64,000 nucleotides of DNA, taken from contig KQ965790.1 of the NCBI GenBank assembly GCA_001574975.1, positions 194,679 through 258,678 of the forward strand, read 5' to 3'. Under the pieces are notes generated by a model, which did no database searches, was not told where the DNA came from, and saw nothing but the letters and a program-made list of their open reading frames with translations. Positions 44,690 to 54,379 of this stretch are shown here, piece by piece; positions within the stretch are counted from its first letter, which is position 1; every line of letters begins with the position of its first letter. The DNA is from Gonapodya prolifera JEL478. Its lineage: Eukaryota; Monoblepharomycota; Monoblepharidomycetes; Monoblepharidales; Gonapodyaceae. The position numbers and the translations under genes are program-made.

Positions 44690-45960
44690 CATGAATCTCT
44701 GCCAATGTGAGACTGCAGGTTTCCAACCCTCCCACATTACTAATTACTCAAATGTGCCATATTTGCATTGGAAAGCTGTTTTACATTCATCCCCAGGTTG
44801 GATCCTAATTCTGTGGTATGCTTTAGTGCAGTCAATTTTGGTGTACCAAGTCAAACCAGCCATGGACTTGGCAAGTTCTGGCAAATTNCCAGGTTGGATC
44901 CTAATTCTGTGGTATGCTTTAGTGCAGTCAATTTTGGTGTACCAAGTCAAACCAGCCATGGACTTGGCAAGTTCTGGCAAATTTGGAATTGAGTAGAAGT
45001 TGTTTGGGATTGCTTTATTTTTTCCCTGAAGGTCATGGCAGAGTCTTAGTTTATGGCCCTCATCTTTGAAAAAGATGGGGTGTGCAGTATCAGATTTGGA
45101 GCAGAGGAGAGTGCAGTTATTGAGACCATTTTTTAAGAGCTCTTGCAGTTCAAGATTGTCTTTAGCATTAAGATTGTAGACTTTTCTTGCTTTAGGGAAG
45201 TGAAAACCTGCTTTGATATCAATGGGGAAGTCAAATTTTCCTCTCAGAGGAGGGAGGTCTGTTGCTGCTTCAACATCAAAGACATCAGAAAATTCAGCAT
45301 AAACTGTGGGAATGTTTTCAGGCAATGGTAGACCCTTTTTGGGCATAGAAGGAGTTATTTTGGCAACAGGGAGGTCTAATTTGGATTTATATGGAGAAAT
45401 TTCTCCTGTCTTTCAGTTTGTAATTGGATTAAATTTTTGAAGCCAAGGTAAACCTAGTAAAACATCTCTATTGCCAATATTCATGACAAGAAAGTACATG
45501 GAAGGTTCCCAGACGTGGCGTGCAATGGTAGTCTTATAGGCCATAGTCCTGTGAGTAATGCCACCTTCGATATACATATCATCTATTTGTTTAACTTGCT
45601 TAGGTTTAGATAGTGAGACTGTTGGTATTTTGTATTTTGAAATAAAGTGGGACTAATAAGTGCATAGATGGATGAGCCAGAGTCGATCTCAGCAGAAGTA
45701 GATATGGAAGTTGAGTTTATTTGTAATTTCAAGTTAACCAATATGCTTAGATTGCTTCTACTTGTGCTTGTTCCAACTCTGACATCTGTCTGCTTGGATG
45801 CCAAAGGGTGATACGGCAATTCAAGCACCGTCTCATGGACTCAAGGATTACAAGAGGGAGTGAAAAGGATTCAAGACAGACAGTGTACTGGGGTGAAAGA
45901 AAAGGAGGGAAATGTTCACTTTTAGTTCTTGTAGCTTCCATCTTCTCTTGCACAAGTTAG
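44690..45960 (-). mobile_element. Broken Ty3/gypsy-type retrotransposon (protease and RT fragment)
   Basis: Minus-strand pol fragment. The upstream part has a retropepsin-like segment, AEIDSGSSIYALISP (DSG active site) near 45700, then ARHVWEPSMYFLVMNIGN and VLLGLPWLQKFNPIT (~45500-45420). The RT part has LPPLRGKFDFPIDI, KLRLCHDLQGKNKAIPNN, GLTWYTKIDCTKAYHRIRIQ and GDECKTAFQCKYGTFE, typical of the first RT motifs. The frame then hits TAA at about 44740, where the family normally continues into LVMPFG, and no catalytic YxDD, RNase H or integrase follows. It is also interrupted by the assembly N at 44888. No LTRs were seen. Inactive relic. Confidence 0.85.
44793..44983. repeat. 95-bp perfect duplication around a single N (assembly join)
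   Basis: 44793-44887 and 44889-44983 are identical, separated by one N at 44888. Within the RT frame the duplicated block repeats the same residues (NLPELAKSMAGLTW...). This is the mark of two contigs whose true overlap was not collapsed. Confidence 0.93.
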
Positions 45961-46032
45961 GGACAGATTCTGTTTGGTCAATGAGGAAGAACGATGAGAT
46001 TTCATTTGATGCATTACTTGCAACAAGTCTAT

Positions 46033-46830
46033 CTATTTGCTAGTTGCGAGTTCTCCCTCTCTAGCTACCTTGACTGCCATTCTGTAAGATTCCAACTCTG
46101 TCACAAATGCTTCCACTGCCTTCACTGACATCAGATCCTTGGGCACTCCTGAGGTTTCAAAGTTGGAGGATGAGAGGTTGGGCCAGGTGAGAGCAAGAGG
46201 GCATGCAACCATTCCAAGTTGGGCGCACATTGGGCAAAGTGCGGTGCCTGAAGGGGGACATGTGAGTTGGCAACGTGAGTTCTGGTATGACAGACAGACC
46301 TGCAATCCAGCCAGCACCAAAGCTGATACTGTAGCATGTAATTCCAGCCACCTTGCGGTGGAACTCCAGCAAGAAATGATCCATCATGTTTGACAAAGCA
46401 GGTGCCATGCCTTGGTTGTACTCCGGGGTGACAAGGACAAAAGCGTTGGCAGTGGCAAACTTGTCATGGAGAAAGCAAAGATTGGTTGGGACTTTGCAGC
46501 AGTGGGCAAGATCTCAATGGGAAATAGCACTGCAGCATATGAGTGTCAAAAGCGTATCCACCTTCTCCACCTTCTTTGTAGTCCATGAACCGTTTTTTGA
46601 GAATGGGAAGGTCATACTCAGGCTTCATGCAATCTACAAATGTCAAATGGTGGCCTTGCAGACACCAGACGGCAGAAAGGTCAGATCTCGACAACTTGAG
46701 TGATGACGTATGAGGCTATATTACCTCGATCCACGATGGCTCTGTTGACGTACTCGGCTACCTTGATGCCCAAGCGACCCTCACGCGCTGATGCAAGAAT
46801 TGTGACGATCGATAGAGCAGTTCAGGCCAT
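46033..46830 (-). pseudogene. NADPH-dependent FMN reductase-like gene, start damaged
   Basis: Flavodoxin-fold FMN reductase family (would reduce flavin or quinones with NADPH). Minus-strand exons give SIVTILASAREGRLGIKVAE (phosphate-binding loop), HHLTFVDCMKPEYDLPILKK, then ANAFVLVTPEYNQGMAPALS (the TPEYN motif) with HFLLEFHRKVAGITCYS and the C-terminal VKAVEAFVTELESYRMAVKV ending at 46033. Introns are short with GTAATA/GTGGAG donors. The only ATG in line with the N-terminus (46828-46830) is followed one codon later by TGA (46822-46824), which would be CGA without a C-to-T change. Either an upstream start exon exists or the gene is freshly inactivated. It lies at the right edge of the CpG-poor block. 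Confidence 0.68.
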
Positions 46831-46954
46831 GACGGGGAAGTTGGAACAGGAACAAGTATAGGAGACCACAGCAACACCAATAATGGCAGCATTTATTTGC
46901 CCCCAGGCGGGAAGACCCATTCCTTGAGCAAAATAAATAAGCTTCTGATTAATT

Positions 46955-48706
46955 TTATCTCGCCGTCCATCCTCCGTCTATGGGCAAAACGGCCCCGTTG
47001 ATCCCTCGTGCTTCCTCCCCACAGAGAAATCCAACTACCCCAGCCACCTCTTCTGTGTCCAGCAAACGCTTTTGGGGCATGGGTGCACACATGACGTCTG
47101 AAACCACACGCTCGGGAGGGAGGGAGAGAAGCCGCGACTGGTTCGCGATTTGGGCGTCTACGAGAGGAGTGGAAACGTAAGACGGGCTTCAATGGAGCAG
47201 AGGTCGGAAGGAGAGAGGGGGAAGAAAGGGGTAGAATAGAGCGGGATGGCAACAGTGAGTACATACGCCAAGTGTGGGGGGGAGGTTTAATATACTTGAA
47301 TCACACGTACCAAATTACGTTGCAGGTTACGTTCTGCGTTTGTGCGGCGGCTTCAAGTGCCGTAGTCTACGCGGGTGACATTGCGGAAAGATTGAGAAGC
47401 GAAAGTATCATGAAGTCAGTGATTTGTATATCGAGCATCGAAACGCACGATCGTTCACCTTGGTCAAGCCCTGTTATTGGCCACATGGCAAGTGATGTGA
47501 AAATGGGTTTTCGGTCGGGTAAGGGCATGAAGGAGGTATTCATGAAATGGTCAATTTTGTTCCCCGTGCAGCTCTGCTCAACGTTTGCAGCTGGTCCAAA
47601 CGGCCGTATCCTTGCCCACGACACCACCATAACAGCACCACACACTCACCACCAACCCATGCTTGGCAGAAATGTACGCCGCCTTTCCCTCACTCGCAAT
47701 CATGCTGTGGATACTCCCGACGTTGATGATTCTGCCCCATCCACCCTCATACATCTCCGGGAGGAGAAGCTGCGTGAGTCGGAACGGGGCGGTGAGGAGG
47801 ACGGAGAGGATCAAGTTCCATGTGGCGGGTGGGAAGGAAGGGATTGGGTGCACGGATTGAAGTCCTGTGTTGGGGCGATAACAACAGCGGGGGATTACGA
47901 ACACAGAAAACCATCGATTCTCTTTCCTCCCTCCATTCCCACGCCCGTTCCCGTCCACATATGTCATTGCCTGCCCATCGATCTTCTTCCGTCCCCCTTC
48001 CCGAGCCAATCCAATGCCACACATACCTGCATTGTTGACCAACACTCCCACATAATTTCGCTGCCCCTCACCTCCTTCTTTAGCAAACTTTCCGGCTGCT
48101 TCTGTCAAGGTCACGAGGTCTGCGTCGACTGAGCAGTCCGCGCGGACGAAGAGGGCGGGGTTGGCGACTTTCGACTGATGAAGATTGATAAGAAGGACGT
48201 GAGTCAGACGCCCAATAGGAGTTGGCTTTCAACAGCACTCCGTCTTTCTTCAACAACTCTTTTGAACATTTGTCGTGTTCTTGCTTTTCTTGCGATGCCG
48301 TCGGGAGGGGCGATATCCTCCTTCCCGCCAAATGCAAATCGATTCCTGTTTTCCCTCTGTCGCCAATATGATCACCTCCTTTCCAATGTCGTTGACCATT
48401 CGAACAGTCTCTTCTCCTCCCTGGGGGTTCAAGTCGGCCACGACAACTCTTGCACCTCTTCGAGCAAGCTCCAGGGCAGATGCCCGGCCGATTCCAGATC
48501 CGGCGCCTGTCTAGGTTCAATGAAATATGATCCATCATATGACAGGATCGTTGCCGATGGGTGGATTGCGATCGCGGCAAACGGGAGGATCGTTGCCGAT
48601 GCCGACGGGCGATTCTTCGTCAGACAGACAGCAGGTGGGAAAAACTAGACCAGATACTCACGACGAGTGCAGTGTGACCAAGTAGAGGAAGCAGCCGAGA
48701 TGCCAT
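46955..48706 (-). CDS. Short-chain dehydrogenase, 3-hydroxybutyrate dehydrogenase-like
   Basis: NAD(P)-dependent SDR of classical type. Best match in style is the bacterial-type D-3-hydroxybutyrate dehydrogenase, which interconverts 3-hydroxybutyrate and acetoacetate. The ATG at 48704-48706 opens MASRLLPLLGHTALV; a long first intron (~200 bp) precedes TGAGSGIGRASALELA (Rossmann TGxxxGIG). Then come VVVADLNPQGGEE, VGVLVNNAGM, RIINVGSIHSM (catalytic Ser), AAYISAKHGLV (YxxxK), NVTCNVI, YVSTPLVDAQIANQSR and the C-terminal GAVLPIDGGWTAR. The stop is at 46955. All catalytic residues are visible. About seven exons. It converges on the FMN reductase remnant. Substrate assignment is inference from the PxYVxTPLV and GGWTA signatures. 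Confidence 0.85.
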
Positions 48707-49317
48707 CGACGTTTACTGGAAGTTGAGATGAGGGATGTTGCAGTGCTTCGGTCCCGGTTGAGGGGTGATTGTCTGGCAGGGTGAACATACCATGGGAAGA
48801 ACGCCATGGGTGCAGTGGTTACCTTACACACAAGAGTGGGACTCATCGTTTCACAGCTAGCGCAAAGGGCGGTCTGCACGAGTGGCCATACGAGAGATCC
48901 GTGGGGACGACTGGATGGTCACACTTCAAAGTTGAACCTCTGAGAGCTCTGGGTTCGCATACCGCAGTATGAAATTCATTTGAGACAGAAAGCTCTGACA
49001 GTCGTTTATAAGGAGCAGCATACCTCCGCACATTTGGTAGGCGGGAGCTAAGGTTGGATTCACATCGTTCATGTTATTATTCTCTGACGTTTGTGAGATG
49101 TTTCTTGATTCGGCTCTCATCGCCAACCAAAACGCCGGATGATTGCATCGCGCAAGATGTTCATGAACATAAAGTTCTTGTGAGCTCATTGGTACGCCGG
49201 CCCTACCTTGTGCACAACGGATGACTTAGGCCCCGGAGGACGGAGGAGGAGCGGAACCTAAAGGCTCACCTGACTTAAGAAGCAGCCATCGCCGTGTCTC
49301 CGTCTCTCACAATATCG
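48707..49317. promoter_or_regulatory. Intergenic region upstream of heme oxygenase
   Basis: 611 bp between the SDR start (-) and the heme oxygenase start (+). A minus-strand ATG frame at 49189 (MSSQELYVHEHLARCNHPAF...) ends at a plausible donor near 49022 but I could not find its continuation, so I do not call it a gene. Both flanking promoters should lie here. Confidence 0.4.
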
Positions 49318-50271
49318 ATGGCGACTGCACTCGCATCCCTCTTCGCCGTCCCCGCGTGGCTCACTCCCTTCCACCGAACGAGCACGCAAAACTCGGACGC
49401 CGCGATCGATGTCAAGCAACCGCAAGCGCTCTCGGTCGCGCTGAGGGAAGGCACCCGCGAGGCACACAGGAGGGCCGAGCGAGCGGTGTTTATCGGCACG
49501 GTGCTCCAAGGTGACGTGGAGTTGCGTACGTGGGCTCGATTCGTGAACATGTTGGCGACAGTTTATGGGTGAGTTGAACTGGGATCAGCGTGAAGCGCAT
49601 CGGATTGAAACGATTCTATATTCTTATCTGACTTCCGTCGGTCGAAAGAGCCCTCGAGCGAGCTCTGGCCCTTCACGCAGGACACCCCGCCATTGGTCCC
49701 ATTCATTATCCCGTGGAACTCTCCCGCCACACTGCTCTGCTCAACGACCTTTCCACTATAACTCCTCTTCTTGACGCACCTCTCACTCCGGCCCAACTCA
49801 AGAGCCCCGCAGCAGAACGGTACGCAGCACACATCGAGAACATCGTTCGTGAAGGTGCGGTCCACCTGCTCGTCGCGCACGCCTACGTGAGGTACCTGGG
49901 CGATCTGAGTGGAGGCAGGCTGATGGGCTCCAAGCTCCGCAAGGGGAGGGTGGGCCAACTCCTTGGGGAAGCAGGGTGCAGGGTGGGCGGCCATGCCGGC
50001 AGTGGGCTGGAGTTTTTCGAATTCAAGGAGGTCGAAGATGCCACGGCGTTCAAGAAGCTGTACAGGACGGCGCTTGACGAGGTCGGACAGGGGCTCTCAG
50101 ATGTGGAGTTTGGTGAGTTCAGTACCTTCATCCGCTCCTCCGAACACCCACCAACACACTTCTTCGTTCCGACTTCGCGTCACCTCATTATCAGCAAGTA
50201 CCGTGCGCGAAGCAGACCTTGCATTCCAGCTCAATACCGACATGTTCGAGGAGCTGGGGAGCACAGTGTAG
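49318..50271 (+). CDS. Heme oxygenase
   Basis: Degrades heme to biliverdin, CO and iron. Three exons: 49318-49568, 49649-50112 and 50195-50271 (introns 80 and 82 bp), joins in phase, ~263 residues. After a short apolar N-terminus, SVALREGTREAHRRAERAVF carries the proximal heme-ligand His. Then come FVNMLATVYGALERAL, PVELSRHTALLNDL and the distal-helix signature LVAHAYVRYLGDLSGGRLMG, whose Gly-rich kink sits over the heme. The C-terminal helix DLAFQLNTDMFEELGSTV ends the protein without the hydrophobic membrane anchor of animal and yeast enzymes, so it should be soluble. Start ATG at 49318 follows the tract TCTCACAATATCG. Confidence 0.88.
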
Positions 50272-50777
50272 TGGCTGCTGACGGGAGGGTAGGGGAAGCG
50301 AAGGGGGACACCGATGATTGGAAGGACTTGTTTACTATGTGTAGAACTGTCTTCGTACGATATTGTATTTGGAACGTGTAAATCTAGCACAGTCTGAATG
50401 AGTGGATGGTGCTTCCCTTGTGCGGAAAAGTGAGGCAGACTTGGAATGCTGGAAAAACTTTCCAACCGTGAACAAGTCCCCCTCTTCTGCACAAATAAAA
50501 ACGTTACGTGAAGATCACTCACGACCAATGCAGGCGGGGGCTGAAACTGTGGCACAGCCTGAGCAAACGGCGGGCAAGTGAACGGAATAAGAACTCTTCT
50601 CTCCCTTCCACCCCCACCCCATTTTTTGTCCCAATCGACTCAAGCCCCCCCATCCTGACACTTTTGATTGATATATCGTCCCAGAACACCTCCGCGGAGC
50701 AGGTGACAAGACACCCGACCCCCGTGGTCTCCGCCGCAACATCAGTTTCACCCTCGCACCGTATCCGAGTGGCATCC

Positions 50778-51430
50778 ATGGCGCCAATCGTGCTTCAAGG
50801 AGGGGCTCTGCCCTTCCGAAACGGCTGGGAACTCGCAGAGTATCAGACGGACGTCATATTTGCCCCAGTAGACAAACTTGGGACCGAGCCCAAGTTCGAC
50901 ACGAGTTATTCGAGTGGAGTCGAATTGCAAGCGCTAGCACAAACATTGGGAGTAGCAGTGAACAGTGAGTTGGATTCTGCTGCTGGACCTCCGCCTTTGT
51001 TACCCAAACCGAACCGATGTCTGAACTGCATAATGTATCCCACTTTCAAGGTTACCGCAACGCATTTATCAATCGTTGCATCGCTTTATCGCTACTTGCA
51101 AGAATCTCGCCCGCACTTTGCACGCTTTCGCTTGCTTTGGAGAGTTCCTGTTTCAGTGTTCCTACGGGACTCGAAACGTTCGAACGCATCTACAACGTCG
51201 ACCGGAGCACTCAGATACAGTTATCCTCCCGACACCGCGACTTCCACTTGCAACACTGTGAAACCTATCGAGCGACTCTCGCCAACCCTGTCCACAACCT
51301 ACAGGATACGGAGAAAGCGAACGTGCACGATACTGCGTTCTTGCCTGTCCTCGCGGAGAGTAATCTGTACAATCCGGGTCTAGACAATCCGGATTTAGTG
51401 CAGCAGCGCCTTTCGAACTTCCAAACATAA
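50778..51430 (+). CDS. Unknown small gene
   Basis: Not recognised. The ATG at 50778 opens MAPIVLQGGALPFRNGWELA and a coherent first exon to about 50963 (LQALAQTLGVAVNS), where a GTGAGT donor occurs. After an acceptor near 51050 (TTTCAAG) two frames stay open: one gives YRNAFINRCIALSLLARISP to a stop at 51430, the other is the unspliced continuation ending at 51383. I favour the spliced form because of the strong donor, but cannot prove it. No domain, signal peptide or membrane segment is evident. Confidence 0.42.
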
Positions 51431-51780
51431 TCCGGGCTTGAGAGGGTGGGAACTAGGTGAGCGTCTTCGTTCGTGTCCACCATTCTTACGCGCAATGTCT
51501 GACAAGTCGACCTCAACCATTTGGATTTCCCAGCCTCCTCCCTCGAAGAACTCGGCGCTACTACGAAGACTTTCTGTACTCGACACAACTTTCTCTGCTC
51601 CGTACTCTTTCGTTTTTTCCTCCTCGGTAGCCCCCTTTTTCGACTTCCGACGAAAGTGGGAGGTTCCGCCGCGACATATCCGCCTTCCTATTCTCATCGA
51701 AGAACCCACAAATAACCCCTATCGGGTCGTTCTGTGCCTTCGGTTCCTCCCCAAGCAACACATCCGAGCTACTGGCATTT

Positions 51781-51812
51781 TCCCCCAAGTTTTTTTCCCC
51801 CAAGTTTTTTTT
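51781..51812. repeat. Short tandem CCCCCAAGTTTTTTT repeat in leader
   Basis: Two near-identical ~16-bp units (TCCCCCAAGTTTTTTT) lie about 70-100 bp before the zinc-finger ATG. Probably 5' leader or core promoter, where pyrimidine-rich tracts are common in fungi. Confidence 0.5.
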
Positions 51813-51882
51813 CACTCCGGTTTACATTTTCTCCGAGTTTTTCTGCATATCCCGTTTTCCGAATCACCCGCAAGCAACTTCA

Positions 51883-52755
51883 ATGGACAACTTCTCCTTC
51901 CTCGACTCAGTTGACTCCTTCACTTCCTTTGACGATCTCATCCACTTTGCCCCACCTGCTTCCGACCACCTCCCCGAAGACGGCCTCGCCGTGTTCGACT
52001 CTGCGACTATCTTCGACTTCAAAACCCTCGACGAACTGTTTGGCGACTCCCTCGTTGGGCTCTGCAACGACGGTATGAACCTCGAGCAGCCCGACCAGAC
52101 CATAGGAGTGGACCCCTCGCTCCTGGCCCCGGTGGACTTTGGCACGGACGAGTTCGACTTCCTCCCGGCTCCGGCGCCAGAGGAGACGATTCTGGACCCG
52201 GACCAGATCGCCGCTGCCCTCGCCGTTCTCGCCCGTGCCAACCCGGACATGCTCTCGTCGCTCATCGCCTCTCAGGCTCAGTCGGACTGTTCCTCGGTCT
52301 CGGCCTACTCCCCCTCCTTCGCATCCTCCTCGTCGCGCGCACCGTCCCCCTCCTTCAAGTCCTCGCCTTCTCCCCCCGCCCGGCGATCACCCCACCCTCC
52401 GTCCATCACTCGCACGCAGCTCAAGGCGAAGTCGGAGGATGACCTTGCGCAGCGCAAGTTCCAATGCACTGCGCCGGGGTGCTCGTGGTCCTTCGCACGC
52501 AAGCACAACCTGATCAACCACATGCGCCTGCACGACGTGGACCGTGAGGCGATTGTGTGTGCCCACCCCGGGTGCGGGAAGCAGTTTTCGCGCAAGTACG
52601 ACCTGGTGCGCCACGCCAAGGCCCACAGCGGGGAGAAGGAGTTTGTGTGCATGTGCGGTGCCGAGTTTGCCCGCAAGGACAAGTTCTCGACCCACATCAA
52701 GGCGTGCACGGGAGAGGGGACCGTGGCGAAGCGCGGGAAGAAGTCGCAAGAGTGA
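51883..52755 (+). CDS. C2H2 zinc-finger transcription factor
   Basis: Single-exon gene, 290 residues, with an acidic N-terminal half (MDNFSFLDSVDSFTSFDDLI and further Asp/Phe/Leu clusters) that looks like an activation domain, a Ser/Pro-rich linker, then three C2H2 fingers from about residue 195 to 275. Finger 1 is CTAPGCSWSFARKHNLINHM..H, finger 2 CAHPGCGKQFSRKYDLVRHA..H with the TGEKP-like linker HSGEKEFVC, and finger 3 CMCGAEFARKDKFSTHIKAC, which ends in H..C rather than H..H. The RKYDLVRH and RKDKFSTH helices contact DNA in this family. The tail is basic. It resembles small stress-type C2H2 regulators of fungi. Target genes unknown. Confidence 0.88.
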   Translation: MDNFSFLDSVDSFTSFDDLIHFAPPASDHLPEDGLAVFDSATIFDFKTLDELFGDSLVGLCNDGMNLEQPDQTIGVDPSLLAPVDFGTDEFDFLPAPAPEETILDPDQIAAALAVLARANPDMLSSLIASQAQSDCSSVSAYSPSFASSSSRAPSPSFKSSPSPPARRSPHPPSITRTQLKAKSEDDLAQRKFQCTAPGCSWSFARKHNLINHMRLHDVDREAIVCAHPGCGKQFSRKYDLVRHAKAHSGEKEFVCMCGAEFARKDKFSTHIKACTGEGTVAKRGKKSQE

Positions 52756-54379
52756 GGAGCACGGCAGTTCTTCTGAAAGGGACGGAATCGGACTCTACTC
52801 GGACTCGAAAGGCGCCTGCCGACGTGGCAAGTTGCACGTCGGAGGTGTCTTCCAAGAGTCGAAAAGCAGGCGGCATCGGGCTGGAGGGCGGCCCTGCGAG
52901 TGGATGGGAGGGCTGGAGGGCGGCATTCGGGGGAGTGAAGAACGGCTGGAGGGCGGCCTGGGGCATTTGAGTTTTACGTTTTAACTGTTGGCTTGCATGT
53001 GATTGGTGCCGTGTAACATAAAAAAGTTTCCTTTCCTGATATTCTTGTTCGAAAATGAATCGAGTGGCATTGTCTTATTTCCACTGTTGGATTTTAACTC
53101 TTCACTTTTGCGTGGGTGGCCCATGCGGAGTGAAAGGACGGCTATAAAAGGATTCGATTTTCTCCATCAACCAAATGGTTTCGCCGATTGCACGAACGAA
53201 AACTCGCACGGATGGCTCCTAGCGCGCAACACTACCGTGGCAATCACCTCGTAGTAACAAGGCTTCCGTTCGGCTGCCACGTTTCGTGATTCCCTTCGAT
53301 CCTCAATCACTATCACCCATCACAATCTCATTCGCTTCCAACATCCAAAAAACGTGAGTACGAGAACGTGCACACCGCCACGAAGGAATCCTTCTGTTCA
53401 CGACACCGCGGACTGGTTCCCTCGGAACGCAAATATGGGGCAGGCCCGCACGCAACTGATGATATCGTATCCTTTGGCTGGAAGACATCCCATGGATTAT
53501 AACCCACGATCAATGGTTTCGCGACTAAATTGAGTTTCTGAGTGCGATGTGGCCTACCCCTCTCGTTTCGGGGAAAGTGGTTTTCGGGTGTGGACTTCAG
53601 AAATGGGTTTTCTCTTTTCGGTCTTTGGATGGTGCCTTCCTTGGATGGAAAACTGACCCGCTCTTTTCTCCAGTGTTTGATTAGGTGAATCGACGGCGGC
53701 CCATTACAGTTCCCGATACAAGTCTCTGGAATCGTCGAATCAACGAAATTAACGTCATCGTTCTCTTGGCAAGAAAATGCCATCGAAGATTCTTCGTCGA
53801 CGTGCAAGACTCCACGGTCCAAGGGGATGGTTTTGAATCACATTGCTCTCCTTGAGAATCCTTTTTCCAATATTTCGACAGGGGTACAATGACTTGTACC
53901 AGAAGCAGTCTCCAATACATATAAGACATCATTACAGTCATTCGAAAGCTTGCCGTCATTTTATTGATGTGATGAACCTCGCGGGGAATGATCCGAACTC
54001 CGAACTCACGGTCCCAGGTAAACATTGAACGCTCTGCTTCACCTGGCGATTCGGAAATACTTGGTATGTACTGACCAGGATAGTTTTTTATTACGCGAAA
54101 CGATTGTTTGGCTGGTCGGACTCTTGAACCTGCATATGTTTGGAACGCATAAAAATCCTGGCGAACCTTTCGTCGGACCGCTTTTCCAGGCTTTGCAACT
54201 TCGTTTTCTGGACGCGAACTAGCTCGTGATGCAGCACTCACCACGTATTATTTTTCAGGGAGCGGAGCACCGCGTTCTGCCGAGCGTGGCACAGAATGCA
54301 GGCAACCGCAGGCGACAGGGAAATGCGAAGATGAGAGACTGGGAGAACCAACAGCCACTGTCTTCAATCCACCGACTCG
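52756..54379. other. 1.6-kb intergenic region
   Basis: Between the C2H2 and Zn2Cys6 genes. The first 200 bp are the C2H2 3' region, with a repeated GGAGGGCGGC motif (52880-52960). Two long minus-strand frames cross 53.3-54.2 kb without ATG starts in good context or recognisable motifs; one (53783-53400) contains plausible protein such as NFVDSTIPETCIGNCNGPPS, so a minus-strand gene is possible but unproven. Confidence 0.4.

Noticed and set aside
44690-45960. Complete LTR retrotransposon.
   Set aside because: Only protease and the first RT motifs are present, the frame stops after KYGTFE, and no LTRs, RNase H or integrase were found.
49022-49189. Minus-strand ATG frame ending at a plausible GT donor upstream of heme oxygenase.
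   Set aside because: I could not find a continuing exon with matching phase, and the translated start matches no family.
53328-54244. Two long overlapping minus-strand open frames (165 and 187 codons).
   Set aside because: They overlap in different frames, lack ATG starts in good position, have no recognisable motif and no clear splice pattern. One may hide an exon but the evidence is too thin for a gene call.
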